Of a stretch of DNA of 64,000 nt, positions 20,011 to 27,880 are shown piece after piece. The position numbers and the translations under genes are program-made. The stretch covers positions 1 to 64,000 of the forward strand of contig LJSV01000005.1 of NCBI GenBank assembly GCA_001314715.1, written 5' to 3'. Positions within the stretch are counted from its first letter, which is position 1. Each line of letters starts with the position of its first letter. This DNA comes from Rhodobacteraceae bacterium HLUCCA12. GTDB taxonomy: Bacteria; Pseudomonadota; Alphaproteobacteria; Rhodobacterales; Rhodobacteraceae. The notes beneath the pieces are model-generated. The model ran no database searches and was not told the DNA's origin. It saw only the letters and a list, made by a program, of their open reading frames with translations.

Positions 20011-21761
20011 GCGAGGCCGGCGACGCCTATCTGGGGGTCGCGCGCTCGCTGAGCGGACGGCGCTGGATCGGCCCGACGCTGGAACACGAACGCCAGGCCG
20101 AGGCACTGGCCCAGGCCACGCGCCTGCCCCCGGCGCTTTGCGCGGTTCTGGCCCGGCGCGCGGTCGCGCCCGATCAGGCGGCTGATTTTCTGGCGCCGTC
20201 GCTGCGCGCCCTCTTGCCCGACCCGATGGTCCTGCGCGACATGGACCCGGCCGCCGCGCGCCTTTTGCAGGCGCTGGAGCGGCGCGAGCGCATCGCGGTG
20301 TTTGCCGATTACGATGTCGATGGCGGGGCCTCGGCCGCGCTTCTGCTGACCTGGCTGCGGGCGATGGGTCACGATGCCACGCTCTATATCCCCGACCGCA
20401 TTGACGAGGGCTATGGCCCCAACGAACCCGCGATGGCCGCATTGGCCGCCGAGCACGCGCTGATCGTCTGCGTCGATTGCGGCACGCTCAGTCATGGGCC
20501 GGTGGCGGCGGCGCAGGGGGCCGATGTGGTGGTTCTGGACCACCATCTGGGCGGAGAAACCTTGCCCCCCGCGCTGGCCGTGGTGAACCCCAACCGCCAG
20601 GACGAGCCGGGCGATCTGGGGCATCTGTGTGCCGCCGGCGTGGTGTTCCTGCTGCTGGTCGAACTCAACCGCCGCCTGCGCGGGCACGGGGTGCAGGGTC
20701 CGGACCTGATGGCCATGCTGGATCTGGTGGCACTGGCCACGGTCGCCGATGTCGCGCCCCTGATCGGGGTCAACCGCGCCTTCGTGCGCCAAGGGCTGAA
20801 GGTCATGGCCGGGCGCCAGCGGCCCGGACTGCGCGCATTGGCCGATGTCGCGCGGGTCGATCAGGCGCCCAACCCCTATCACCTGGGTTTCGTGCTGGGG
20901 CCGCGCGTGAATGCCGGCGGCCGGATCGGCGCGGCGGATCTGGGCGCGCGCCTTCTGTCCACCGCCAGCCTGGCTGAGGCCGAGGCGATTGCCCGCCAAC
21001 TGGACCAGTTGAACGAGGATCGCCGCGCGCTTGAGGCGGCGGTGCGCGACGAGGCGCTGGCCCAGGCGGAACGCCGCGGCCTGGATGGACCGTTGGTCTG
21101 GGCCGCCGGCGAAGGCTGGCACCCCGGCGTGATCGGCATCGTCGCCGCGCGCCTGAAAGAGGCCACCAACCGCCCCGCCGTGGTGATCGCGCTTGACGGG
21201 GCCGAGGGCAAGGGCTCGGGCCGGTCCATCGGCGGCGTTGATCTTGGCGCCGCCGTGCAGCGGTTAGCGGCCGAAGGCTTGTTGCTCAAAGGGGGCGGTC
21301 ACCGCATGGCGGCGGGGCTGACACTGGCCACAGACCAGCTGGACGACGCCATGGCGCGCCTGTCCGAGCTTCTGGCGCGCCAGGGTGCCGGCGTCGGCGG
21401 CGCGGCCGATCTCAGGTTGGACGGGGTGCTGATGCCCGGCGCCGCCACGCCCGAGTTGATCGAAGCGCTCGATCGGGCCGGCCCCTTCGGCCAGGCCGCC
21501 CCGGCGCCCCGCTTCGTCTTTCCCGCCATGCGCATCCTGGATGCAAGGCGCGTGGGCGGCGCGCATCTGCGGCTGCGATTCGGCGAGACCGGCGGCGCGC
21601 AGCTTGAGGCGATCGCCTTTGGCGCTTTTGATACCGCCCTTGGCCCGGCGCTGGAAGGCGCGCGGCACGGCCAGTTCCATCTTGCCGGCAAGCTTGACAT
21701 CAACAGCTACGGCGGGCGCAACCGGGTGCAACTGCGCCTTGATGACGCCGCCCCGGCCTGA
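20007..21761 (+). CDS. recJ: Single-stranded-DNA-specific exonuclease RecJ
   Basis: A 584-residue 5'-3' single-strand DNA exonuclease of the DHH superfamily, used in recombination and mismatch repair. The DHH motifs are intact: FADYDVDGGASAALL, IVCVDCGT, VVVLDHHLGGE, then the DHHA1 domain with GRSIGGVDLGAA and KGGGHRMAAGLT, and a C-terminal OB-like region. Translation is probably coupled to glpX. Length is normal for the family. Confidence 0.95.
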   Translation: MSEAGDAYLGVARSLSGRRWIGPTLEHERQAEALAQATRLPPALCAVLARRAVAPDQAADFLAPSLRALLPDPMVLRDMDPAAARLLQALERRERIAVFADYDVDGGASAALLLTWLRAMGHDATLYIPDRIDEGYGPNEPAMAALAAEHALIVCVDCGTLSHGPVAAAQGADVVVLDHHLGGETLPPALAVVNPNRQDEPGDLGHLCAAGVVFLLLVELNRRLRGHGVQGPDLMAMLDLVALATVADVAPLIGVNRAFVRQGLKVMAGRQRPGLRALADVARVDQAPNPYHLGFVLGPRVNAGGRIGAADLGARLLSTASLAEAEAIARQLDQLNEDRRALEAAVRDEALAQAERRGLDGPLVWAAGEGWHPGVIGIVAARLKEATNRPAVVIALDGAEGKGSGRSIGGVDLGAAVQRLAAEGLLLKGGGHRMAAGLTLATDQLDDAMARLSELLARQGAGVGGAADLRLDGVLMPGAATPELIEALDRAGPFGQAAPAPRFVFPAMRILDARRVGGAHLRLRFGETGGAQLEAIAFGAFDTALGPALEGARHGQFHLAGKLDINSYGGRNRVQLRLDDAAPA

Positions 21762-21876
21762 CCCGGCGGCCGTTTCGCTGCTGCCCGCAGACACCCGGAA
21801 ATTTCCGCATCCGGCCCACAAAAACCCTCTTGCACCCGCCCCGCCGCTGGCCTAAACACCGCCTCACGCCAAGCGC

Positions 21877-21951
21877 GGCCCGTTCGTCTATCGGTTAGGA
21901 CGCCAGGTTTTCAACCTGGAAAGAGGGGTTCGATTCCCCTACGGGCTGCCA
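21877..21951 (+). tRNA. tRNA-Glu(UUC)
   Basis: A 75-nt tRNA with encoded CCA. The anticodon arm CCAGG-TTTTCAA-CCTGG gives anticodon UUC; the T-arm is GGGGTTCGATTCCCC. The acceptor stem pairs with a G1-U72 wobble at the end, as in other alphaproteobacterial tRNA-Glu. Only one tRNA is present here. The atypical islet 22.2-26.1 kb begins about 240 bp past its 3' end. Confidence 0.95.
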
Positions 21952-22049
21952 TCAAACCCGGCATTGTTCAGCGAAGCGCGACTCTCGATTGCAGCCTTGC
22001 ATCGAGTCCGACAATGCTTGCCACGTTCCAACGGGCCCTTGAGCCGACA

Positions 22050-22085
22050 GACCTCGGCTCTGCGGGAGACCTCGGCTCTGCGGGA
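22050..22085. repeat. Tandem 18-bp duplication
   Basis: The 18-mer GACCTCGGCTCTGCGGGA (22050-22067) is repeated exactly and without gap at 22068-22085. It lies in the 240-bp space between tRNA-Glu and the papain-like gene and has no visible coding role. It may be a slippage product or part of an old junction. Confidence 0.7.
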
Positions 22086-22191
22086 CATCAATCCAAGACG
22101 GCTGCCGCCGGCCCCGGCCTGACGGTTCTCGGCTTGCCGACAACAGCAAGCCCACGTTCCCCCGTCAGGGATCGCTTCTTGTACAGCCGGA

Positions 22192-24174
22192 TCACTGACG
22201 CTCGCGTGCCCAGGAGTTCAGCGCAAGGTCGCGGATGGTGGCGATCTGGGCCTCGTCAACGGGCACTTCGGATGCCACTTTCAGCCCGTCATCATGGAAA
22301 ATATAGAGCCGCGATGCGAACTGCTCAAACGGCAGCGAGGCTTCGCCCAGGCGTTCTCCGTTGCCCTGGGTCGAGACGACGATCCCATGGCCCCAGTCCT
22401 GCCCGCTGTCATTGTTGGGATTGAAGAAATAGACCCGCATGACGCCGGATTGATCAAGGGCCACGCGGATGATCGATATGGCATGCCAGCCAAGGAAGGT
22501 GCCCTGACTGTCGGTCACGGCGATGCCGGCGGGTTGCGGATGAATCACGGGCTCATTGCCATTGTGCAACGGGTGATAGGCCACGTGGAAATCGCGGATG
22601 AACTGGTCATACGCCGTCAGCTTGCCGGTCGTGATATCGACCGCAATGTGGAAGTCGCGCCCGACCCACCAGCCATGCAGCTCCGGGTTGATCCAGCGGT
22701 GCGGGTCCTCGCCGCGCCCGGCCACCAGCCGCCCCATTTCGGCGTAGATACGATCCAGATGAGGGACCAGCACGACCGATACCGGATCGGCATCCAGCGG
22801 CGTATGCAGGGCCAGTCCGGCGGGTAGCAGCGCGGAATCCAGGGGCTGGCCTTCGAAATGCATGATGATCCGGTCATTCGACGAGACCTGCGCAAGCAGC
22901 CACAACAGGTAATCGGGGTCATTGAGCGCCCACATCGATAGGGCGCGGGCGGATTGACAGGTCGGATTGTTGCCCTGCCCGATCCCCAAGGGCTGCCCCA
23001 GCAACATCATCACGCCCGCCACCAGCCGCTGGTGCGGCGTCGCTTCTGAGCCGAACGCGCTGGTCAGACTGGCCTCGCACGCTGCCGTCAGCCTTGAGCC
23101 AAGCAGCCGCCAGAGCGACGGCGCAATCGGGGGCGAATACAGGATGCCGCGTTCCAGCATCAACGCGATCCCGAGGGCGGCCTGCGCGCAGCCCGGACGC
23201 ACGGCGACATGAATCAGTTGCTGCACGAGGGCCTGGTAGCACCGGAATGAATCCAGCCCCGTGCTGCTCAGGCCCAAGGCGTCCGAGACGAGATGGCTTT
23301 GACCGCTTTCCATGACGAAGCGCAGGAACGCGGCGTGATAGTCTGAAACGAGGCCGGTGTCGTGCATGGCGCGTGCCATGCCACTGGCTTCGGCCTGCAA
23401 GCTGCCTGTATCGGCCGCCGCCAGACGGTCGAGGTAAGCCGGCAGGCCCGGATCCTCGCGGCACATCTCGGTCGGTCCGAACAATGCGCTGATCAGCCGG
23501 TCGGCGCCCAAACGCGTGTCGCTGGCGCTGAAGCTCTGCCCGTCCCCATTCATGGCAAGCGCGATTTGCAGGATCATCGACTTGACGTGATCAACCTGGA
23601 TTGGCCGCTGGCGCAGGACGCGCCAGACTTCATCGACAAGCTGGCCCAGAATGCCCTCGGTTCCGACACTTGCAAGGATGTGCTTGAGCAAGGCATCCAC
23701 CGCATGGTCGAGCTCACCCGCCTTGACGCGGGCCGCCTCGTGATGTGCGCCAAGGATGCGGTCCAGGTTCATGGCCAGAACCTGTGCCAGAAAGTGGCGC
23801 GCATGGTCCGTGGGCAGGCCCGGCCGGGATTGCGCGCCCTGCGCCACGCTCAGAAACCGCAGAAGGCTGATACATTCAAGCACGACGGTTCGTGGCTCGG
23901 CCATTCTCAGCGTGTTGCCCACCATGCCCGGAACCAGACTGGACGGCACGGCCCAGTCGGTGCCATCGAAAATGCCCGCCTGTTCCAGTTCCGCGATGCG
24001 CGGCTCCAGCGCCGCGAGTCCGTCGGGGTGTTTCAAAAGGCGCTTGATCGTGTCGAGCATACGCCCCTGATAGGTCGCCTTGCCCGCGGGCGACGCGCTG
24101 GAAAGCTGGGACAGCACATGATCGAAGCTACGCAAGATCGGATTGAGCGTTTCTTCCTGAAGGTGGGCGGTCAT
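22192..24174 (-). CDS. Predicted papain-like cysteine peptidase with long helical N-terminal region
   Basis: A 660-residue protein that I do not recognise as a named family. Residues 1 to about 390 look wholly alpha-helical and lack known motifs. The last 260 residues carry what looks like a papain-fold active site: Gln400 in GQGNNPTC lies six residues before Cys406, the same spacing as Gln19-Cys25 of papain. Then come GWHAISI with His564 and VYFFNPNND with Asn585, matching the usual His and Asn/Asp. No signal peptide or membrane segment is seen, so it should be cytoplasmic. The ATG at 24174 has an AGGA site. It follows an ATP-grasp gene on the same strand after 167 bp. By eye it is less GC-rich than neighbouring core genes. 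It could be a peptidase, a transglutaminase-like enzyme or a peptide-processing partner of the ATP-grasp enzyme. Confidence 0.6.
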   Translation of the reverse strand: MTAHLQEETLNPILRSFDHVLSQLSSASPAGKATYQGRMLDTIKRLLKHPDGLAALEPRIAELEQAGIFDGTDWAVPSSLVPGMVGNTLRMAEPRTVVLECISLLRFLSVAQGAQSRPGLPTDHARHFLAQVLAMNLDRILGAHHEAARVKAGELDHAVDALLKHILASVGTEGILGQLVDEVWRVLRQRPIQVDHVKSMILQIALAMNGDGQSFSASDTRLGADRLISALFGPTEMCREDPGLPAYLDRLAAADTGSLQAEASGMARAMHDTGLVSDYHAAFLRFVMESGQSHLVSDALGLSSTGLDSFRCYQALVQQLIHVAVRPGCAQAALGIALMLERGILYSPPIAPSLWRLLGSRLTAACEASLTSAFGSEATPHQRLVAGVMMLLGQPLGIGQGNNPTCQSARALSMWALNDPDYLLWLLAQVSSNDRIIMHFEGQPLDSALLPAGLALHTPLDADPVSVVLVPHLDRIYAEMGRLVAGRGEDPHRWINPELHGWWVGRDFHIAVDITTGKLTAYDQFIRDFHVAYHPLHNGNEPVIHPQPAGIAVTDSQGTFLGWHAISIIRVALDQSGVMRVYFFNPNNDSGQDWGHGIVVSTQGNGERLGEASLPFEQFASRLYIFHDDGLKVASEVPVDEAQIATIRDLALNSWARERQ

Positions 24175-24276
24175 CTGTACTGTCCTGTTTCGCGCAATGG
24201 CGCTGCCGCGTGTCGGGCAGCAACCCATGCGGCCGGTCTATTGTGACACCACCTTTGGGGGCGCGTCCTTGCGGCG

Positions 24277-24306
24277 GATCGGGCGACCCATACAGGCCAC
24301 CCGATC
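24277..24306. other. Hairpin between the ATP-grasp and papain-like genes
   Basis: GATCGGG (24277-24283) and CCCGATC (24300-24306) form a perfect 7-bp stem, with a further possible GGGC/GCCC-like interaction in the 16-nt loop. It lies in the 167-bp gap between two genes read leftward and could tune expression of the second. No T-run follows. Confidence 0.35.
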
Positions 24307-24341
24307 TCGCCGTGATCGTCAAGGGTTGGGGTGTCGCCCTG

Positions 24342-25568
24342 TCAGACGTAAAATTCAAGCTCTTCTTGCGCCCTCAGAAGATCGCGCATTCGGTGGGGGT
24401 CTTCCCCGAAGAAATAGACCAGCCCCCAATGCGTGCCAAAAGCGGTGCGCTTGGTCACCTTGGTTTCCATTGGCGGGGCGAGTTCATGAAACTCGAAATA
24501 CGGGTCATTCTCGGTTTCCGGCGGGATGCTCAGCTCGCTGACCACGCGGCGGCGCGGGTAGACCCCAAAGCAGCCGGCATGCCCAACCGCGTCCTTCACC
24601 GGCGTCGGGAAAAACGCGTCCAGTTCGTCCTGCGTGGCCTTCGGATCAAAGGCCAGGACCAAGGCTTGATAGGCATTGAACCCGTAAGCGCGCTCCATCA
24701 ACTCGAACGCATTGAAGCCCGGCGGACGGTAGGCGACCTCGCCGAAATACATGGTGCCGTCATTGGTCACGAAATACTCGGGGTGGATGAAGCCGAAATC
24801 GATATCGAACACCTCGATCAGTTTCTCGATCTGCTCGGTGATCTTGGCGCGGTACTTTTCCAGTTTCGGCGTCGCCGGCACAAAGACCGAATACCCCAGT
24901 GTCACGTATTCCGAGATGTTCAGGAACTGGATCTTGCGGTCCTTGATCCAGGCCTCGACCGCGAATTCCCACCCGTCCAGATGCGATTCCAGCAGCGCCG
25001 GAAATTCGTCATCCGCGATCGCCGCCACGTCATCGGGCGAGCGGATGACCCGGTGGCCAAGGCAGCCAGCCTTGTCGAAGGCCTTGAAATGGATCGGATC
25101 GTTGGGGTCGCCATCCAGCTTCAGAAGCGTCTGGTTCACGCGCTTGAGAAAGCGGATCACGTCGGTATGATCCATCGCCTCCTCGAAGATCCCGACCCGG
25201 ATGCCACCAAGCTGCGCGCGCCGCTTCATCAGCGACTTGTCGCGAAACAGCATCGACTGGCCCAACAGGCGCGGATTGTCCAAGAGCACGGAATTGACCG
25301 CGCCCGCCCATTCCACGGTTTCCTCGAACAGCGGGATGGCGACATCGACACCCATCTCCTTGAGGGTGCTTGCCAGTTCGAAGGACCGGTCGTTCAACCG
25401 CTCGAAATCCCAGCTGACGAACGGGATACCATGTTGATCTGCATATTCCTTGGCCCATTGTGGGGCCACGATGACGTAACGCCGATCGAACTTTTCCAGC
25501 GCGTCGATGCATCTCAGGCTCCATCCAAGGATGGCAATGTAACCTTTCTGTGGATCTTTGGTCTGCAC
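24342..25568 (-). CDS. ATP-grasp domain protein (predicted carboxylate-amine or peptide ligase)
   Basis: A 408-residue protein with a pre-ATP-grasp Rossmann-like domain (YIAILGWSLRCIDAL, residues 10-24) and an ATP-grasp domain. The latter shows the strand with the ATP-binding lysine (QTLLKLDGD), an E-rich strand (GWEFAVEAWI), and the metal-binding end IDFGFIHPEYFVTNDGTMYFGEVAYRPPG. A C-terminal part ends LRAQEELEFYV. I chose the GTG at 25568 because AAGGAG (antisense of 25574-25579) sits 5 nt before it; a longer frame from a GTG at 25649 has no ribosome site. Such enzymes join a carboxylate to an amine through an acyl phosphate. It precedes the papain-like gene and has an AT-rich upstream region. 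Substrate unknown. Confidence 0.72.
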   Translation of the reverse strand: MQTKDPQKGYIAILGWSLRCIDALEKFDRRYVIVAPQWAKEYADQHGIPFVSWDFERLNDRSFELASTLKEMGVDVAIPLFEETVEWAGAVNSVLLDNPRLLGQSMLFRDKSLMKRRAQLGGIRVGIFEEAMDHTDVIRFLKRVNQTLLKLDGDPNDPIHFKAFDKAGCLGHRVIRSPDDVAAIADDEFPALLESHLDGWEFAVEAWIKDRKIQFLNISEYVTLGYSVFVPATPKLEKYRAKITEQIEKLIEVFDIDFGFIHPEYFVTNDGTMYFGEVAYRPPGFNAFELMERAYGFNAYQALVLAFDPKATQDELDAFFPTPVKDAVGHAGCFGVYPRRRVVSELSIPPETENDPYFEFHELAPPMETKVTKRTAFGTHWGLVYFFGEDPHRMRDLLRAQEELEFYV

Positions 25569-26092
25569 AATGTCTCCTTCATCAAGTTCATTCGACGGGA
25601 CGCGGTTCGCCCCGGAGCCGATTTGCCCATCGCTTTTGCTTTGTATCACGAAATATCCGAAAGCGCCACAAAGGCAAAAAAATAACGAATTACGACAGTA
25701 AATTGCATGAGATATGGCAATTGGCGCAATTATATTTGCAAGATGTTTAGGTATACAAAGCTATTTTAGGCGTGCCAGGCTTGGATCCCTCGTGCTGATT
25801 TCGCGCATGATCGCCCGTGTAAACTCGGCGCTGCATCAGCCCCTCCTGATGAAGGGGGGGGTCGTCCAGGTTGCGCAGACAACGACTCCGAGAAATTTGA
25901 CTGGGGTCAAGGCGCGGATGACCTGCGCGCCCTCTTCGGCATCCACAATACCCAGTCAGGCAAGCCCCAAGGGCTGCCGTTTTCCCAGACAATCCGATTG
26001 CCACTCAAGGCCCTTTGCGCCTTGCCGCGCCGACGGTTGGATCGGGCATCACCGTCCGGCAAGCACAGGCATCGCGCGTCCGGGGCCCCCGA
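25569..26092. other. AT-rich intergenic region with possible gene remnant
   Basis: About 520 bp with no convincing intact gene. The left part (25640-25770) is strikingly AT-rich and holds the ATP-grasp promoter. From 25770 to 26249 the plus strand has one uninterrupted frame with no start codon in its first 220 bases. Around 25878-26030 it reads like real protein (SEKFDWGQGADDLRALFGIH and onward). A run of eight G residues at 25854-25861 could be a frameshift point linking it to another open frame upstream. I read this as a possible decayed gene; the family is not recognised. Confidence 0.3.
25729..25758 (-). promoter_or_regulatory. Candidate sigma70 promoter of the ATP-grasp/papain-like pair
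   Basis: Read leftward: TTGTAT (25758-25753), an 18-bp spacer, and a perfect TATAAT (25734-25729), in a very AT-rich stretch. It lies about 160 bp before the chosen GTG start. The perfect -10 box is unusual in so GC-rich a genome; the -35 box is weak. Confidence 0.45.
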
Positions 26093-26518
26093 TCACATCG
26101 CCAGCGAGTTTAGCGCGTTGTGCAGAAGTCGGGCGCTGTCGGGGCCGAGGCGTTCAAGAAGCGCGGCCTCCTGTTCGTCGGCGAACTGCCGGACGCGGTC
26201 GCGTTTGCGTTCGCCGAGCGCCGAGAGCACCAGATGCACCTGGCGCTGATCCTCTTGCGAGATCTGGCGCTGGACCAGCCCGTCGGCCACCATCCGGTCC
26301 ACCATCTTGGTCAGGGTCGGCGGCGCCAGCAGCACGACCTCGGCCAGCCGGCCCATGGTCATGGCGCTTTCGCCGTCGATCGCCTCCATGATTCGCCACG
26401 CCTCAACCTGGACACCCTCGTCCTTCAACTTGCGGCTGAGTTCCAGATGCACGCTCCGATGCGCCGCCGCCAGTGCATAGGAAAGATAGCCTGTGATCGC
26501 CGCGCGCTCGCCGTTCAT
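26093..26518 (-). CDS. MarR family transcriptional regulator
   Basis: A 141-residue winged-helix dimeric regulator. The DNA-binding part covers LKDEGVQVEAWRIMEAIDGESAMTMGRLAEVVLLAPPTLTKMVDRMVADGLVQRQ, with the wing QISQEDQRQVHLVLS. I start at the ATG at 26518, 8 nt after GGGGAA; an ATG at 26554 would add 12 residues. It diverges from the amide-sensor gene, and the same 10-mer lies just upstream of both starts. It probably controls the amide-uptake operon. Confidence 0.88.
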   Translation of the reverse strand: MNGERAAITGYLSYALAAAHRSVHLELSRKLKDEGVQVEAWRIMEAIDGESAMTMGRLAEVVLLAPPTLTKMVDRMVADGLVQRQISQEDQRQVHLVLSALGERKRDRVRQFADEQEAALLERLGPDSARLLHNALNSLAM

Positions 26519-26526
26519 GGTCTGGT

Positions 26527-26619
26527 TTCCCCGGTTCTTGCGGATCGATGGCATCCGTCCCCCGAATTTAGTTGACGAGGAAAGGAATATCAATTGCACT
26601 AAGCGCCGAAACCGGGGAA
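26527..26619. promoter_or_regulatory. Paired 10-bp inverted elements flanking the divergent MarR/sensor promoter
   Basis: TTCCCCGGTT at 26527-26536 and its exact reverse complement AACCGGGGAA at 26610-26619 face each other across the intergenic region. Each lies 7 or 8 nt from the start codon of the gene it precedes and overlaps the ribosome site. They may be operators for the MarR protein, or a shared translation-control element. Confidence 0.45.
26565..26593 (-). promoter_or_regulatory. Candidate promoter for the MarR gene
   Basis: Read leftward: TTGATA (26593-26588), a 17-bp spacer, then TAAATT (26570-26565), about 47 bp before the MarR start. It lies between the paired 10-bp elements. 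A TTGACG on the plus strand at 26572-26577 may be part of an overlapping rightward promoter, but its -10 box is poor. Confidence 0.4.
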
Positions 26620-26626
26620 TTCGCTG

Positions 26627-27766
26627 ATGTCTGCACTTTGTCCCATCGGTGGGCGTGGATACGGGCCGTTGCCCGAGATGGTCGCAAGCCCCCAGGACGA
26701 TCTGGTTCTGGCGCCCAAGTCGGCCTTTCGGGTTGCCCTGGCGATCCCGCTGTGCGGGTCGGCCGGGCTGTGGGCACCATCTTGCATCGCCTCGGCCCAG
26801 CTGGCGGTGGCCGAACTGAACCGCGGCCGCGGTATCCGTGGCCGGCCGGTCGACCTGGTGATGATCGACAGCGCGGTCGAGGCGCAGGTGCCGGTCGATG
26901 CCCTGCTCAATTCCCTGATCGAGCTGGGCGCCGTCGATGCGATCGTCGGTATGCACATCAGCGCGATCCGCCAGCGTCTGAGCAAAATCGTCCAGAACCG
27001 CATCCCCTATATCTATACCCCGCTCTACGAGGGCGGCGAGCGCACGCCGGGCATCTTTGCCATAGGCGAGACCCCTTCGGAACAGGTCGGCCCGGCGATG
27101 GAGCGGTTGCAACGCTGTTACCGCCCGCGCCGCTGGGCGATGATCGGCAACGACTACGTCTGGCCGCGCACCTCGCACGGCTATGCCAAGCAGTATTTGC
27201 AACGCATGGGCGTGGCGCTGGTGCACGAACGCTACCTGCCCTTTGGCCACAACCGCATGGAGGACGCGATCGCGGCGCTGGCCACAAGCCGCGCCGATGC
27301 GTTGCTGCTGTCGCTGGTCGGGCAGGACGCGGTCGATTTCAACCGCGCCTTCGGCGAGGCCGGGCTGGACCGGCAGATGTTCCGGCTCTGCTGCGCGGTC
27401 GAGGAGAACGGCCTGCTGGCCATCGGCTCGGAAAATCTCAAGCGCCTGTTCTCGGCCTCATCCTATTTCGGGGCGCTGCGGACCGAGGCAAATGCCTGCT
27501 TTCGCGAATCCTATCACAGCTTTCACGGCGACCGGGCGCCGATGCTCAATGCGCTTGGGCAATCGACCTACGAGGGGCTGCATTTCCTGCATGGACTGCT
27601 GGAACGCGACCCCGAGGCCTGGCGCGACGAGACCGGTTCGATGTCCAGCCAGCTGACCCATCGCTCGGCACGCTGGCAAGGGGTCCGGGGCCGCCCGGCA
27701 GAGCGCCCGATCTATCTGGCCCGCGCGGACGGGATGCTGTTCAGCATCGGAGAAAAGCTGACCTGA
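26627..27766 (+). CDS. AmiC-like amide-sensing protein (periplasmic-binding fold, no signal peptide)
   Basis: A 379-residue protein of the Liv/AmiC branch of periplasmic-binding folds. It has FRVALAIPLCGSAGLWAPSCIASAQLAVAELN as first strand and helix, then DAIVGMHISAIRQRLSKIV, and a second lobe beginning RRWAMIGNDYVWPRTSHGYAKQYL. It lacks any signal peptide, so it should stay in the cytoplasm, as AmiC (the amide-responsive regulator of Pseudomonas amidase) and FmdD-type proteins do. It diverges from MarR and precedes the amide transporter genes, so a sensor role is inferred. A start 16 codons later is possible. Confidence 0.75.
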   Translation: MSALCPIGGRGYGPLPEMVASPQDDLVLAPKSAFRVALAIPLCGSAGLWAPSCIASAQLAVAELNRGRGIRGRPVDLVMIDSAVEAQVPVDALLNSLIELGAVDAIVGMHISAIRQRLSKIVQNRIPYIYTPLYEGGERTPGIFAIGETPSEQVGPAMERLQRCYRPRRWAMIGNDYVWPRTSHGYAKQYLQRMGVALVHERYLPFGHNRMEDAIAALATSRADALLLSLVGQDAVDFNRAFGEAGLDRQMFRLCCAVEENGLLAIGSENLKRLFSASSYFGALRTEANACFRESYHSFHGDRAPMLNALGQSTYEGLHFLHGLLERDPEAWRDETGSMSSQLTHRSARWQGVRGRPAERPIYLARADGMLFSIGEKLT

Positions 27767-27785
27767 TCCGGTTTCGGCGCCTTAA

Positions 27786-27836
27786 TTGAAACGGAAAATA
27801 TTTTACTTGAAACGGAAAACGAATCCGGCCTAGACT
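27786..27836 (+). promoter_or_regulatory. Helically phased direct repeats and promoter of the amide-uptake operon
   Basis: The 13-mer TTGAAACGGAAAA occurs at 27786-27798 and again at 27807-27819, start to start 21 bp, or two DNA turns. The second copy begins with TTGAAA, which can serve as a -35 box followed after 18 bp by TAGACT (27831-27836). The flotillin start lies 45 bp downstream. This looks like an operator overlapping a sigma70 promoter. Confidence 0.6.
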
Positions 27837-27880
27837 GCTCTCGTGATCGGGGATGACCCCCGCGACCGCAGGAGGGCGTC

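Noticed and set aside
24128-24358. A 76-codon leftward frame between the ATP-grasp and papain-like genes, considered as a ribosomal peptide precursor
   Set aside because: It starts with TTG inside the ATP-grasp gene, has no proper ribosome site, and shows no leader-core pattern or repeated acceptor residues. It cannot be ruled out without comparing relatives.
25747-26004. An 85-codon leftward frame behind the ATP-grasp gene
   Set aside because: It has no ribosome site, its translation lacks any protein-like pattern, and it lies opposite the more protein-like frame on the plus strand.
26572-27789. A 405-codon frame overlapping the amide sensor gene
   Set aside because: It is the same-strand shadow of the sensor gene in another frame, made of Gly, Arg and Ala, with no fold signature.
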